Shown here: one piece after another, positions 36,473-45,839 of the stretch
How positions within the stretch are numbered: position 1 is the stretch's first letter
How the letters are laid out: every line of letters begins with the position of its first letter
Assembly: GCA_046313435.1 (NCBI GenBank)
Contig: JBKBYG010000005.1
Coordinates: forward strand, 1 to 64,000
DNA from: JBKBYG01 sp046313435
Lineage (GTDB): Bacteria > Pseudomonadota > Alphaproteobacteria > Rickettsiales > Arcanibacteraceae
Reading direction: 5' to 3'
DNA: 64,000 nucleotides
Program-made: the position numbers and the translations under genes
Notes under the pieces: generated by a model
Database searches by the model: none
What the model saw: the letters and a program-made list of their open reading frames with translations, nothing else
Told to the model about the DNA's origin: nothing

Positions 36473-38266
36473 ATGCTTAATTCTATTCAACGCAATACAC
36501 TCACTGAATATTCTAATGATCATCTAGAAGCATTCAGAGAGCTTGATCCAGAAATTTCAATAAAGGCTTTAGTTTCAATTACGAATGATAATCTATACAA
36601 TCAATCTTCTGAGGAATTCCAATATTATAATATTTTAGAAAATGTTGATGCTATACGCTTAGTTTTTAGCCATCCCTTCCCGCAGAATAGAGCTGCATCA
36701 GGGGTGTATTTACCTAATCCAGAAGCTGGATATGTATATTTTTATGATGACCAGCGCAATATACAAAAAGAGCCGCAAGGATTATTCGGACTTACAGGTC
36801 GGAATGATACAACTGCTTCTCATGTAAGTAGATCAGACGTTATAAGTTTCTTTAACTTACTTATTGATGCAGAATTAGAAGTGCAAAAAATAAGATTAAG
36901 AGATAAAGAAATTGCACAGAGCTTTATTGATAAAGCGAAAAGAGACTTAGACACTACTCAGGATATTCTGACTCACACTGGCCAAGCATTAGAAAGAACA
37001 GCTGATGCTTTAAATGCTGCGCAAGAGAGAGAACAAGGACTGATCAACATTATCCATAATTTAAATGAGGAAAATCAAATGCTTAGAACTAATAATAACA
37101 ATAATATAACCCAAATTCAAGAAGAACAACAGATTCAACCAAGGGTTGATACACAACTATTTGATCGAAGCCAAGTATTAGAATTGATAGGAGAACAAAT
37201 CTTGCCGCTAAAAAATGAAATTTCTACATTAAAAGATAAAGTAAAAGCACGAAAAAAGCAAATTGAAGAGTTAAAAAATTCAAATAAAGAAGAAAAATTG
37301 CAAGCACAAGCAAGAGCAAACTTTAAAATAGGTGCTATTGGTGATTATAATAGGCCAAAGACAGGAGAGGTGTTTCAATTTGCTAAAAAAGACGATGCAG
37401 CAGATAAAAAACATAAAGCAGACTGCAATGATAGAATCAGCTATGGTGCATATGCTCTTGCTACTGGAGCTGCAACAGCATTAGCAGCAACATTAGCAGC
37501 ACCTGTTATATTACCTGCTATGGGAGTTGCGCTTACTGCTGAGACTATGGTTTTAAGTTTTAGTGCTATAGCTACACTTAAAAATATTGCAATAAGCGGT
37601 GCAACTTTAGGAACGCTTGGCACTGGAATGATGTCCGAAGGGTTTATTTCAAAGAAAGTAGGGAATCAAGGTAAATATAATGATGTATTTGAAATGGCTA
37701 TTAAATCTATGGGTCATACTGCAAAACTTTCCGCAAAAGATGTAAGAGATCATTTGCAAATTCACGTAATTGATAAATTAAAACAAGGTATTATAAAAGG
37801 AAAAATATTAAGCGAAGCAGGTGAAAGAGATAATATAGTTCAAGATAAAGTAAAAAAAAGAAAAGATCTTGGTGCTGCAATTGATTCTTTACTGAACTTT
37901 AAAGAGGTTGATCCAACTGACTATAAAAAGTTTAATAAAGGCGTATGTAATGCATTTTCATTACTTATTGATCTTAATACGCTGCAAAAAGCTAAAAAAG
38001 ATGCTATTAAGGATAATAAAAAAGATGAAAGCGGTAAACTTATTATTAAAAATAATTATGGATTGAAAATCATAAGTGACCGTAATACTGAGACACGCTT
38101 TTTAGAGCTAACTCCTGATTCTCAAGAGAAAATTTTTGCAGCTACAGCAGGCGTAATTAGCGATACATTGATTAAGATCAAAGATATACTTGATAAAGAT
38201 AAAAAGTTAGATGATTTAGAAATTATCACTCGTAACGCACAGACAGAATCTTGCATAACAATGTAA
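36473..38266 (+). CDS. Hypothetical coiled-coil protein with central hydrophobic segment
   Basis: A 597-residue protein of unknown family. Residues about 140-290 form a strongly predicted coiled coil (DTTQDILTHTGQALERTADALNAAQEREQ... KDKVKARKKQIEELKNSNKEEK). Residues about 322-386 form an Ala/Gly-rich hydrophobic hairpin that could insert in a membrane. The last 200 residues are charged. It has no Sec signal. A strong AAAGGAGA ribosome binding site precedes the ATG. A hairpin follows, then two further large unknown genes on the same strand. Coiled coil plus a membrane hairpin is common in proteins placed in host vacuole membranes; that role is inference. Confidence 0.7.
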   Translation: MLNSIQRNTLTEYSNDHLEAFRELDPEISIKALVSITNDNLYNQSSEEFQYYNILENVDAIRLVFSHPFPQNRAASGVYLPNPEAGYVYFYDDQRNIQKEPQGLFGLTGRNDTTASHVSRSDVISFFNLLIDAELEVQKIRLRDKEIAQSFIDKAKRDLDTTQDILTHTGQALERTADALNAAQEREQGLINIIHNLNEENQMLRTNNNNNITQIQEEQQIQPRVDTQLFDRSQVLELIGEQILPLKNEISTLKDKVKARKKQIEELKNSNKEEKLQAQARANFKIGAIGDYNRPKTGEVFQFAKKDDAADKKHKADCNDRISYGAYALATGAATALAATLAAPVILPAMGVALTAETMVLSFSAIATLKNIAISGATLGTLGTGMMSEGFISKKVGNQGKYNDVFEMAIKSMGHTAKLSAKDVRDHLQIHVIDKLKQGIIKGKILSEAGERDNIVQDKVKKRKDLGAAIDSLLNFKEVDPTDYKKFNKGVCNAFSLLIDLNTLQKAKKDAIKDNKKDESGKLIIKNNYGLKIISDRNTETRFLELTPDSQEKIFAATAGVISDTLIKIKDILDKDKKLDDLEIITRNAQTESCITM

Positions 38267-38274
38267 AAAAACAC

Positions 38275-38312
38275 TTACGCTATATAGTATTTTATTATAT
38301 TATATAGCGTAA
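38275..38312. terminator. Hairpin between two hypothetical genes
   Basis: Perfect 12-bp inverted repeat (TTACGCTATATA at 38275-38286 with its complement at 38301-38312) and an AT-rich loop. It sits just after the coiled-coil gene. There is no T run on the plus strand, so it could be a terminator, a processing site or an attenuator before the next gene. Confidence 0.5.
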
Positions 38313-38336
38313 ATATAAAGAATAATAGGTAAAGAA

Positions 38337-40085
38337 ATGATAGAAGAGATAGAAGAAACAGAAGAACAAATACCAGAGGCAAAAAATTATAAGCCAATTA
38401 CACTCGATATGTTTTATGAAGAATTAGCTATAAAGCGCACATATTATTTTCTTAACCATAAATACAGTCAGAATACCACTGTTTATTCTGATAATATTGA
38501 ACTACTTTTTCAAGAAATATATGAGAAATTTTCGGATCAAAAATTGCAAATAAATCTTACCCAAATAAATGAAGCAATAAATTCTAGAGATTTGATAGGA
38601 AAATTATATACAGTAGAATTTAGAATTGAAAATTATATTTTTGGCTTAAGATACGATATATATAAAGAAATATATGGACATAAGCCTACATCCGAAGAAG
38701 CTTATTATTACTATAAGGGCGAAAAATATGAAAATTACTACACTAAAGCAATTGATCAACAGCTAATAGTGTATTTTAATGAATATATTGAGAAACTGAT
38801 AGACACAAAAGCCCCTGCAGAATTTATCGAAATAGTTAAACATAAAGGTAAACCAAAACCTTCAGTTGACTCTAAAACTGATCATTTAAGAGATATACTT
38901 CAATCTGCAAGAGGTGAAGAAAAAGTTTTTGAGCGTATATTCGGTGTTGATGTGCGAACTGCAAAAAGAGAAGGTAAAGTTTTTGAGTATAAAACAGACT
39001 TAGTGCATTTTCAGAAATTTGCATATCAACTTGTTAAAAGCCATATGAAAATAGTAAGAGAGCGTGTGGAATCAGTTTCACTTAAGCAAGAATGGCAAGC
39101 TGAAAGCCAAGAGGTGATGCAGGCACGCATTGATGAACTGCGCGAGAAGAAAAAAGAAGAAGATAGAAAGGCTGAAGCAGAAGACAGGATAATCTGGCAA
39201 AAAGCAGCAAAAAGAGAAAGAGAAGGAGTGTTTTATTACTTACCTGAATCAGTAAAATCAGCTGGGCGAGAAGTAAAAGAAGTTGGAGCAGAAATCAAAG
39301 AAGAATTTGTTAATGCAGTAGCAAATATTGGTGCTACTGGCTATAGCTTGTTAAACAGCGTAGCTAGAATCAACAAACAAACTAAAAAAGAAGCTGACTA
39401 TTTTCAGGCAAATAAGGATTTTTTAGCTGCAGCTAGAAAGCATGATAAGAAACATTTGTTTAAAGCTCTTAAAGCTGGAGCAAATCCTTTTATTAGAGAT
39501 GATAAAGGAAATAGCGCTTTAAAATTACTCGATAAGTCCACTCAAATAACACTCATTGGTTATATGCTATCTTTTGTAATGAGAAGACCTGAATATGAAC
39601 TTTATTATGAGTTAAAGCTTTATATGGCTGTATATTCTTTAGCAGTAAAAAGAGTAAGAGCTAAATATCCAGAAATGAATAGAGCACCTAATATTTTAGA
39701 TATAGTAGAAGAAGTTGATACTATATATAATACTAAAAGAGTTACTACGCAAAAGCCTACTTATACAAAAGAAGCACTTGAGGATACTAGCTTAATTGCA
39801 TATCACAGAGCTAGTATGTTTGGTTATATATTATCATTTGCTAAGCAGGTAAATGCTTATAAAGAAAATAACTATTATCATGTAAGAGATGGAAGGGTTG
39901 AGTATGCAAGAAAGGCTTCCCAGTCAAATGTAGAAATACATAATGTAAATAAACCAAAACCTAGTGAAAGGCTTGGATATAATACTCATAAATTTGCATG
40001 CTATACTGGAGAGAAAGCTAGTAGCTTTAGAGAAGCAGTTTCGAGTAAAGCTAATTATATAGCAGAAAGATTTAGCTCTAGGTAA
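38337..40085 (+). CDS. Hypothetical protein with single ankyrin-like unit
   Basis: A 582-residue, highly charged protein (Lys, Glu, Tyr rich) that I do not recognise. A helical, coiled-coil-like stretch spans about 230-300 (MQARIDELREKKKEEDRKAEAEDR). One ankyrin-like unit lies at about 360-400 (DFLAAARKHDKKHLFKALKAGANPFIRDDKGNSALKLL). It has no signal peptide or membrane segment. It lies 70 bases after the coiled-coil gene and before the LRR/F-box-like gene. The trio shares strand and character and may be a set of secreted proteins. Confidence 0.68.
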   Translation: MIEEIEETEEQIPEAKNYKPITLDMFYEELAIKRTYYFLNHKYSQNTTVYSDNIELLFQEIYEKFSDQKLQINLTQINEAINSRDLIGKLYTVEFRIENYIFGLRYDIYKEIYGHKPTSEEAYYYYKGEKYENYYTKAIDQQLIVYFNEYIEKLIDTKAPAEFIEIVKHKGKPKPSVDSKTDHLRDILQSARGEEKVFERIFGVDVRTAKREGKVFEYKTDLVHFQKFAYQLVKSHMKIVRERVESVSLKQEWQAESQEVMQARIDELREKKKEEDRKAEAEDRIIWQKAAKREREGVFYYLPESVKSAGREVKEVGAEIKEEFVNAVANIGATGYSLLNSVARINKQTKKEADYFQANKDFLAAARKHDKKHLFKALKAGANPFIRDDKGNSALKLLDKSTQITLIGYMLSFVMRRPEYELYYELKLYMAVYSLAVKRVRAKYPEMNRAPNILDIVEEVDTIYNTKRVTTQKPTYTKEALEDTSLIAYHRASMFGYILSFAKQVNAYKENNYYHVRDGRVEYARKASQSNVEIHNVNKPKPSERLGYNTHKFACYTGEKASSFREAVSSKANYIAERFSSR

Positions 40086-40096
40086 ATATCTACATT

Positions 40097-40134
40097 AACA
40101 ATATGTACGTAACATTAGTTATGCACATATTGTT
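40097..40134. terminator. Hairpin after the ankyrin-like gene
   Basis: 10-bp inverted repeat (AACAATATGT at 40097-40106 with ACATATTGTT at 40125-40134) eleven bases after the stop codon. No T run follows, so termination is only a likely role. Confidence 0.4.
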
Positions 40135-40253
40135 CGCTAAGCTTAATTGAAAGCCAAACCTTCAATTTAAATCAAATATTATTAAAGTTCCTTTACTATT
40201 TATATAAAATATATTATTATAAGTTTAAAATATTAAACTTATAATAATATATT

Positions 40254-41687
40254 ATGAAACAAGTTACAGAAGAAGAATTATTAGAGAAATTAAAAGGGCA
40301 AGAAACTATCGATCATTTAGTTATTGGATCAACAAAAGCTTACGATAAAGAAGCTCTTTCCTATCCACGTAGGCTAGGATTTGGTCTTCAAGATGAAAGC
40401 GATATAATAGTACAAAAGCAATATATAATTAATCAAATTTTATTTAAAATAATGAGCAATAAAATTAGGTCTTTATCGTTTTTAGGTGAAGAATTTTATT
40501 GTGAAGAAATTTTTTTTCCAGTAGCTGGCGCAATAGGACATTCATCTTGTAGTTTCATTGAAGAATTCACTTATTCTCCAGAAAATGAATTTAGAATAAG
40601 TGCAGAGGATTATTCTAAACTTAGATCATATTTAAATGATTACCCTTCACCAGAAAAATTTGGATTAATTGCACAAGGTCTATTATTTTCAAACTTAAAA
40701 AAGCTAACTTTACACAAAATGTCTTTTCCTAATGATGAACGTTCTTATCCTGTTTCATTTTTTATTTATGGTATATTGAGCTCTCAAAACCTTCATTATC
40801 TTGATCTAAGTGGTAGTAAATCATTTGCTGAGGAATTTATGAATTTTACGGATTTTGATTATGGCGATCCTGAGGCATATAAAGGATACGGCAATGCTAG
40901 TGCAGTAAAAATTGGTAATTTAAATCATGTTATTTTTAATGACATGACTTTGAAAGGCGAAGCTTTGAATTCGGTTCTTAATTTTTTTAAATATAGTAAA
41001 AATCTTGAAATATTATCTTTAAATAAAAACTCTATAGATAATAATGATTTAATTTATTTTAAAGATTATTTTATTTCCATATCAGAAAAATATGAAAGTT
41101 CTAAAAATTATGCCTTTGGCAGCAAATATCTGCAATCTTTGTCATTAGAGGATAATGAAATAGATGATAAAGGCGCAAGTGACTTAATTGAAATTATCAA
41201 GCAGAGTATAGCTAAAGGCCAGATACCATTTTTAGGAGAAATATCACTTAAAGGAAATCCAATATCACAAGAAAAAATTGGTGAAATTAACGCTCTACTA
41301 AAACCAAACCTATTGTTAAATAGTGCAATTGCCAAGATTAGAGAGGCAATGGATAATGATGCTGATAAAATTGAATTTAGTTACTATGAACATGAAGTAC
41401 TTAAAACGCGTAAAGAAGACCTAATCGATTTTTTAAGATATAAAAAATATAGTCAGGAGCAGATTGATAATAGCTTGAAACTAATAAAAAATGATTTTCA
41501 TAATAACAAATTTAGAAGAATGGGTATTTCTAAGCATCAACCTGATCTTCTTCCGGATGAAATTTGGACAGAAATATTTAGCTATTTAAAACCCTCAAAT
41601 ATTGAATCTCACACTCAAAGAGAAGACAGAAAACGTAAATTAGAACAAGAGGAAGGATCAGATCTTAAGAAGAATAGAGATAGATAA
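40254..41687 (+). CDS. Leucine-rich-repeat protein with C-terminal F-box-like motif
   Basis: A 477-residue protein. The central part has ribonuclease-inhibitor-like leucine-rich repeats: LHYLDLSGSKSF, LEILSLNKNSIDNNDL, LQSLSLEDNEIDDKGASDL and LGEISLKGNPIS. Near the C-terminus, residues 432-447 read LLPDEIWTEIFSYLKP, an excellent match to the start of a eukaryotic F-box (LPxEIxxxIFxYL). A basic, NLS-like tail follows (REDRKRKLEQEEG...KKNRDR). F-box plus LRR proteins recruit substrates to SCF ubiquitin ligases in hosts. Function in the host is inferred, not shown. Confidence 0.75.
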   Translation: MKQVTEEELLEKLKGQETIDHLVIGSTKAYDKEALSYPRRLGFGLQDESDIIVQKQYIINQILFKIMSNKIRSLSFLGEEFYCEEIFFPVAGAIGHSSCSFIEEFTYSPENEFRISAEDYSKLRSYLNDYPSPEKFGLIAQGLLFSNLKKLTLHKMSFPNDERSYPVSFFIYGILSSQNLHYLDLSGSKSFAEEFMNFTDFDYGDPEAYKGYGNASAVKIGNLNHVIFNDMTLKGEALNSVLNFFKYSKNLEILSLNKNSIDNNDLIYFKDYFISISEKYESSKNYAFGSKYLQSLSLEDNEIDDKGASDLIEIIKQSIAKGQIPFLGEISLKGNPISQEKIGEINALLKPNLLLNSAIAKIREAMDNDADKIEFSYYEHEVLKTRKEDLIDFLRYKKYSQEQIDNSLKLIKNDFHNNKFRRMGISKHQPDLLPDEIWTEIFSYLKPSNIESHTQREDRKRKLEQEEGSDLKKNRDR

Positions 41688-41693
41688 ATTGTA

Positions 41694-41728
41694 ATGGTTG
41701 GCTATTAATTTTAATATTACCCAACCAT
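41694..41728. terminator. Hairpin between converging LRR and secF genes
   Basis: 8-bp inverted repeat (ATGGTTGG at 41694-41701, CCAACCAT at 41721-41728) directly after the stop of the LRR/F-box-like gene, in the space between converging genes. Confidence 0.45.
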
Positions 41729-41762
41729 AAAATGCTCACCAATGCAAGTACTAAGAAAAAAT

Positions 41763-42674
41763 CTATTTCTTTTCAAGATAAATCAATATAGGAGCTGATA
41801 TATAAATCGAAGAATAAGTACCTATAATTATTCCAAAAAACATTACAATACTAAAACTTTTAATGGCCTCACCACCAAATAAAATGAGTGCAAGAGTTGA
41901 AAGTAAGGTAGTCATTACAGTTAGTATAGTCCTAGATAATGTTTCATTTATACTTATATTCAACAAATTATATAAATTCAGTTTTTTAGGTTTTTTTACA
42001 TTCTCTCTAATTCGATCATAAATAACTACTGAGTCGTTTACAGAATAACCAATGATAGTTAATATTGCAGCTATTGATGTAAGATTAAATTCAAGATTAG
42101 TAAGGCTTATAAAGCCAATAGTTACAATTGCATCATGCACAAGGGCACATAATAGTCCCACTCCATATTGCCATTCAAATCTAAAGGAAATATATATCAT
42201 TATAGCGATAAATGAAAAGATTGTAGCTAGAATACCATTTTTAATTAACTCTGCCCCAATTTGTGGCCCGACATAGTCAATCTTTCTATATTCCATTGCA
42301 GTTTGAAAGTTAGTGCTCAAAGCTGTCTTAATAGCTTCGATGCTTTTTGTATCAGAAAGAGATTGTGATTTATTTACTCCAACGCGTATTATAAGATCTT
42401 GATCAGAACCGTAAGTTTGTAAGGCAACTTCGCCAAGGTTTAAATTGGATAAAACATACCGCATTTTAGCAATATCAACAGGAGTTGAACTTCTAGCTTC
42501 AATTAAAATTCCACCAGTAAAATCAATTCCAAAATTTAAACCTTTTGAAAAAATCAGTCCAATAGACATTATCATCATTAAAATTGATAAGGTAAAACTA
42601 ATCCATCTTTTTCCCATGAAATTTATGTTTGTCCGCTCAGGAATCAATCTAAGAGGGTATAATCTTCCAATCAT
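41763..42674 (-). CDS. secF: Protein translocase subunit SecF
   Basis: A 303-residue inner-membrane protein that helps SecYEG release exported proteins using the proton gradient. The N-terminal SecD/F signature LNFGIDFTGGILIEA, the large periplasmic loop (about 50-125) and five further transmembrane segments are present. The NDSVVIYDRIRENVKK motif and the ETLSRTILT loop match SecF. SecD is not adjacent, a separation also seen in some Rickettsiales. It starts one base after the TerC gene ends and is probably co-transcribed with it. Confidence 0.95.
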   Translation of the reverse strand: MIGRLYPLRLIPERTNINFMGKRWISFTLSILMMIMSIGLIFSKGLNFGIDFTGGILIEARSSTPVDIAKMRYVLSNLNLGEVALQTYGSDQDLIIRVGVNKSQSLSDTKSIEAIKTALSTNFQTAMEYRKIDYVGPQIGAELIKNGILATIFSFIAIMIYISFRFEWQYGVGLLCALVHDAIVTIGFISLTNLEFNLTSIAAILTIIGYSVNDSVVIYDRIRENVKKPKKLNLYNLLNISINETLSRTILTVMTTLLSTLALILFGGEAIKSFSIVMFFGIIIGTYSSIYISAPILIYLEKK

Positions 42675-42675
42675 A

Positions 42676-43389
42676 TTATTTACCTAATTTCTTTTTGAGG
42701 GTTATATTTATAGTTTCAGTAAGCACTGAAAAAAATACAGCAAAGTATAAATAGCCTTTCGGTATTTCAATATCTAATCCATTAGCAATCAATATAGCCC
42801 CAACCATTCCAATGAAGCATAATGCTATAACTTTTACACTTGGGTTTCTTTCTATGAACCCCCCAATTGATTTTGATGAAGCTAACATGATAAGCATTGA
42901 AATTACTATAGCAGTTACAATAGTAGGTAAATCGTTTGAAACTCCAACAGCTGTTATTATTGAATCAAAAGACAATACAAGATCGATAAATATAATTTGC
43001 AAAACTGCGTTTACAAAAGAATTCTTTACGCTAGTAGGATTATTAGTATTAGCGTTTTCTTTATATAATGATCTTATCTCAGTAAAAGTTTTATATATTA
43101 AAAATATTCCTCCAATAAGAAGCAAAAGAGTCCTTCCAGATAAAGGGAAATTAAATATATATGTTAAAGGCTCTTTTAAAGAAATAATCCATGAAGCACC
43201 AAATAACATAAGTATACGTAGTATTAATGCTAAGGATAAACCGCTTATTCTGATTTTATTGCGAAGGTGGAAAGGTAGTCTTTCTACTATTAATGCAATA
43301 AATATTACATTATCCACTCCTAGAATTATTTCTAAAAATGTCAATGTTAATAAGTTTAATAAATTAGTTGGTTCTAATAAATGTTCCAT
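42676..43389 (-). CDS. TerC family integral membrane protein
   Basis: 237 residues with about seven hydrophobic segments and the TerC family blocks: LTLTFLEIILGVDNVIFIALIV near the N-terminus with its acidic residues in the membrane, and FIDLVLSFDSIITAVGVSNDL in the middle. TerC/Alx proteins are linked to tellurium resistance and to manganese export and metal loading of exported proteins in other bacteria; which applies here is unknown. It lies between thyX and secF with one-base gaps on both sides, so the three genes form an operon. Confidence 0.9.
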   Translation of the reverse strand: MEHLLEPTNLLNLLTLTFLEIILGVDNVIFIALIVERLPFHLRNKIRISGLSLALILRILMLFGASWIISLKEPLTYIFNFPLSGRTLLLLIGGIFLIYKTFTEIRSLYKENANTNNPTSVKNSFVNAVLQIIFIDLVLSFDSIITAVGVSNDLPTIVTAIVISMLIMLASSKSIGGFIERNPSVKVIALCFIGMVGAILIANGLDIEIPKGYLYFAVFFSVLTETINITLKKKLGK

Positions 43390-43390
43390 A

Positions 43391-44329
43391 TTAATTATCC
43401 TTGAGAATTTGCATTAATTCATCCCATTCACGTTTTGACATACCGCTTTCAGCTTGTGATGGATTTTCACCTTTAATCATAGATTTGACAATTTTAAGGC
43501 CTTTAGCAGATATTTTAGCTCCACCTACCATATATTCTTGGAAAGCATTATAAACAGTTGGAACCCATCTTTTTACTATATCTAACATTACATTAGCATA
43601 CATCCTAATCTCATATTGCGCATGATCATCAGCTCTAAGTCTTAAAAAATGTAATAAATTATGTAAATCAATTTTCCAATACCATTCCGTGTAGTAATTT
43701 AAAGTTAAATTCATCCTTGCAAGTTCGCGACTTAAGCCAGGTTTGGTTTCATCTATAATGTTACCAAAATCATCTTCATTTAACATTTCTTGGTAATGTG
43801 TATAACAGTTCTCAGCATCAGCTTTAAGTATATTTAACACGCGAGCAGATTCTTCTGGTGTAAGAGAAGTATTTTCTCTTCCCTGTTTATTAACTGTGGA
43901 TTGTGGAGCTAAAACACTTGCATCAGGTAAATAAAACTCGCGGCTCATAATTGAATAACGCCCTGAATACTCATTGACATTTGCAGTCCTATGTCTAATC
44001 CATTGGCGTGCAATAAAAATAGGAAGTTTAATATGAAATTTTATTTCACACATCTCAAATGGGGTGGTATGGTAATGGCGAAGTAGGTAAAAAATCAGAC
44101 CTTTATCTTCGTTTAATTTTTTTGTGCCTTTTCCATATGACACCCTTGCGGCTTGTGCAATTGAGTGATCATCTCCCATGTAATCAACAACTCTTATAAA
44201 TCCATGATCAAGTACAGGCAATGCTTGATAAAGTATTTCTTCAAGCCCAGGACTTACAGCTCTAATGGTTGGGGTTGAAATTTCTCTAATTTGATCGATT
44301 TCAGTTTGTTGATCAGAAGTTATAGGCAT
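43391..44329 (-). CDS. thyX: Flavin-dependent thymidylate synthase
   Basis: Makes dTMP from dUMP using FAD and methylenetetrahydrofolate. The diagnostic RHRTANVNEYSGRYS motif is present, as is the downstream LRADDHAQYEIRMYANVM block. I set the start at the ATG at 44329 (312 residues), where the sequence begins MPITSDQQ as in related proteins. The open frame extends 24 codons upstream without family similarity. It is typical of Rickettsiales, which usually lack ThyA. It is the first gene of the thyX-terC-secF unit. Confidence 0.95.
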   Translation of the reverse strand: MPITSDQQTEIDQIREISTPTIRAVSPGLEEILYQALPVLDHGFIRVVDYMGDDHSIAQAARVSYGKGTKKLNEDKGLIFYLLRHYHTTPFEMCEIKFHIKLPIFIARQWIRHRTANVNEYSGRYSIMSREFYLPDASVLAPQSTVNKQGRENTSLTPEESARVLNILKADAENCYTHYQEMLNEDDFGNIIDETKPGLSRELARMNLTLNYYTEWYWKIDLHNLLHFLRLRADDHAQYEIRMYANVMLDIVKRWVPTVYNAFQEYMVGGAKISAKGLKIVKSMIKGENPSQAESGMSKREWDELMQILKDN

Positions 44330-44533
44330 AATTATTTTCCATTTAAAACTAAGTATCTTAAAAACAGAGCATAGATTATTTATTAAATGTGATAAGATCA
44401 AGTATTATTTTGTAATTAGAATTACTAAAATAATGGATATGATTTCTAATAAAATTATATAATAAATTACTTATAGTACAATTTCGAACTGTCTTAATTT
44501 TATAAGGAAGTTTATAGATATAAATCAGATAAG

Positions 44534-44578
44534 ATAGCAGGCAGGCACTTATTTTATAAAAATGTGATTGCCCGCTAT
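44534..44578. terminator. Imperfect hairpin downstream of rpsD
   Basis: Near-palindromic arms at 44534-44548 and 44564-44578 (ATAGCaGGCAggCAC against GTGattGCCcGCTAT) with two mismatches, just after the rpsD stop. It is more GC-rich than the surroundings and probably ends the rpsD transcript. No T run follows. Confidence 0.4.
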
Positions 44579-44583
44579 ATTTG

Positions 44584-45198
44584 TTAACGAGAATAAAGCT
44601 CTACTACGAGGTTTGGTTCCATAACTACTGGATATGGCACGTCACCTAATTTAGGTATCATATTAAATTTGCCAGACATAGACTTTGGATCAAATTCTAA
44701 ATATGTCGGTATTGTTCTATCGATCTGTTGAGTGGATTCAATAACTACTGGGATTGATTTTGAATCTTCTTTAACTTCGATTAAATCGCCTACTTTTAAA
44801 CGCATGCTCGGATAATTAACAGTTTTACCATTTACTTTTATATGTTTATGGCAAACTAATTGACGTGCAGCAAATATTGTTTTTGCAATATTAAGCCTAT
44901 ATACTATAGCATCTAGACGACGTTCTAATAAACCAATTAAATTTTCCCCAGTATCGCCTTTTAATCTTATAGCTTCTTTGAAAATAGCTCTAAACTGTTT
45001 TTCATTAATTCTGCCATAATAACTTTTTAAGCGTTGTTTAGCATTGAGCTGTTTACCATAATCTGAAACTTTTCTCTGTAAAGTAGGACCATGCTGTCCT
45101 GGAGGATAATTTTTCTTTAAATATGGATCTTTAGCAGTTCCCCAAAGCCCTCCCAAACGACGGCTTTTTTTGTATTTAGATTTAACGATCTTAGACAC
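44584..45198 (-). CDS. rpsD: 30S ribosomal protein S4
   Basis: 204 residues. The N-terminal part is SKIVKSKYKKSRRLGGLWG; the central basic KNYPPGQHG and RLKSYYGRINEKQF segments and the S4 RNA-binding domain with LLERRLDAIVYRLNIAKTIFAARQLVCHKHIKVNGK complete it. It binds 16S rRNA early in 30S assembly and can act as a translational repressor in other bacteria. It is monocistronic here, outside the alpha operon, as in other Rickettsiales. Confidence 0.98.
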   Translation of the reverse strand: MSKIVKSKYKKSRRLGGLWGTAKDPYLKKNYPPGQHGPTLQRKVSDYGKQLNAKQRLKSYYGRINEKQFRAIFKEAIRLKGDTGENLIGLLERRLDAIVYRLNIAKTIFAARQLVCHKHIKVNGKTVNYPSMRLKVGDLIEVKEDSKSIPVVIESTQQIDRTIPTYLEFDPKSMSGKFNMIPKLGDVPYPVVMEPNLVVELYSR

Positions 45199-45499
45199 TC
45201 TTTTCCTTTTATTTTATGTATTGGTCATAAATAATTTTATAGAAGCATAAATATACTTAATTATTTTCTCATGTCAACTATAAGTTAGAAGCATAAACTA
45301 AAGAATTAACTCAAAGTTAGAGATTAACTAGTTAACTATATCTTAATGTTTGCTTTAGATAATTGCATTAAGGTTAAATAGATAATTATGCATAATAATA
45401 TAGGAAACTATAACTCTATTTAAAATTAAATTGCATAAAATATGTCTGTTATCGGCAATTGTGGAATTTAAATTTCTTTGAATCAAATATGGATAAATT
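45199..45499. other. Intergenic region without a gene
   Basis: 301 AT-rich bases between the divergent rpsD and small acidic protein genes. It should contain both promoters. I see no RNA gene, no long inverted repeat and no credible open frame. Confidence 0.6.
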
Positions 45500-45793
45500 A
45501 TGGATTATTCCGATATTCCTGCAACTAATAATATTAATCAAAATAATCAATCAAAAAACTATTATAGAAGAGTAAAAGAGTTCTTTAAAAAAAAGAAAGT
45601 AAGTAGCAGTAATAATGTAAAAGCTGAGGAAATAGCGATTGATGAAGATATAATAAGCGAACTAGCTCAAATACAGACTGAGGATAAAATTAACATGGAT
45701 AAAGTAATAAAGCTATACAATAATACAGATCATCTTAATGATAAAATTGTAGAGCATAAATTAGATATTAGTGAGGAAGAGCAAGAGGAGTGA
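45500..45793 (+). CDS. Small hypothetical protein with basic middle and acidic tail
   Basis: 97 residues, no family recognised. The N-terminus is Asn/Gln-rich. It is followed by a Lys cluster (RRVKEFFKKKKV, about 24-35) and an acidic C-terminus ending EEEQEE. There is no signal peptide or membrane segment. It stands alone, and its stop is immediately followed by a perfect 14-bp bidirectional hairpin. That clean transcription-unit boundary supports it as a real gene. Confidence 0.55.
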   Translation: MDYSDIPATNNINQNNQSKNYYRRVKEFFKKKKVSSSNNVKAEEIAIDEDIISELAQIQTEDKINMDKVIKLYNNTDHLNDKIVEHKLDISEEEQEE

Positions 45794-45828
45794 AAATTGC
45801 TAAAATATTTGAAGTATTTTAGCAATTT
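45794..45828. terminator. Bidirectional terminator hairpin
   Basis: Perfect 14-bp inverted repeat, arms 45794-45807 and 45815-45828 with a 7-base loop. It starts directly after the stop of the small acidic protein gene and lies just before the porin stop on the other strand. Confidence 0.78.
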
Positions 45829-45839
45829 ATAAATTTAAG

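Noticed and set aside
42812..43417. 201-codon plus-strand frame opposite terC
   Set aside because: It mirrors the conserved TerC coding sequence and its product looks like an antisense translation, not a protein.
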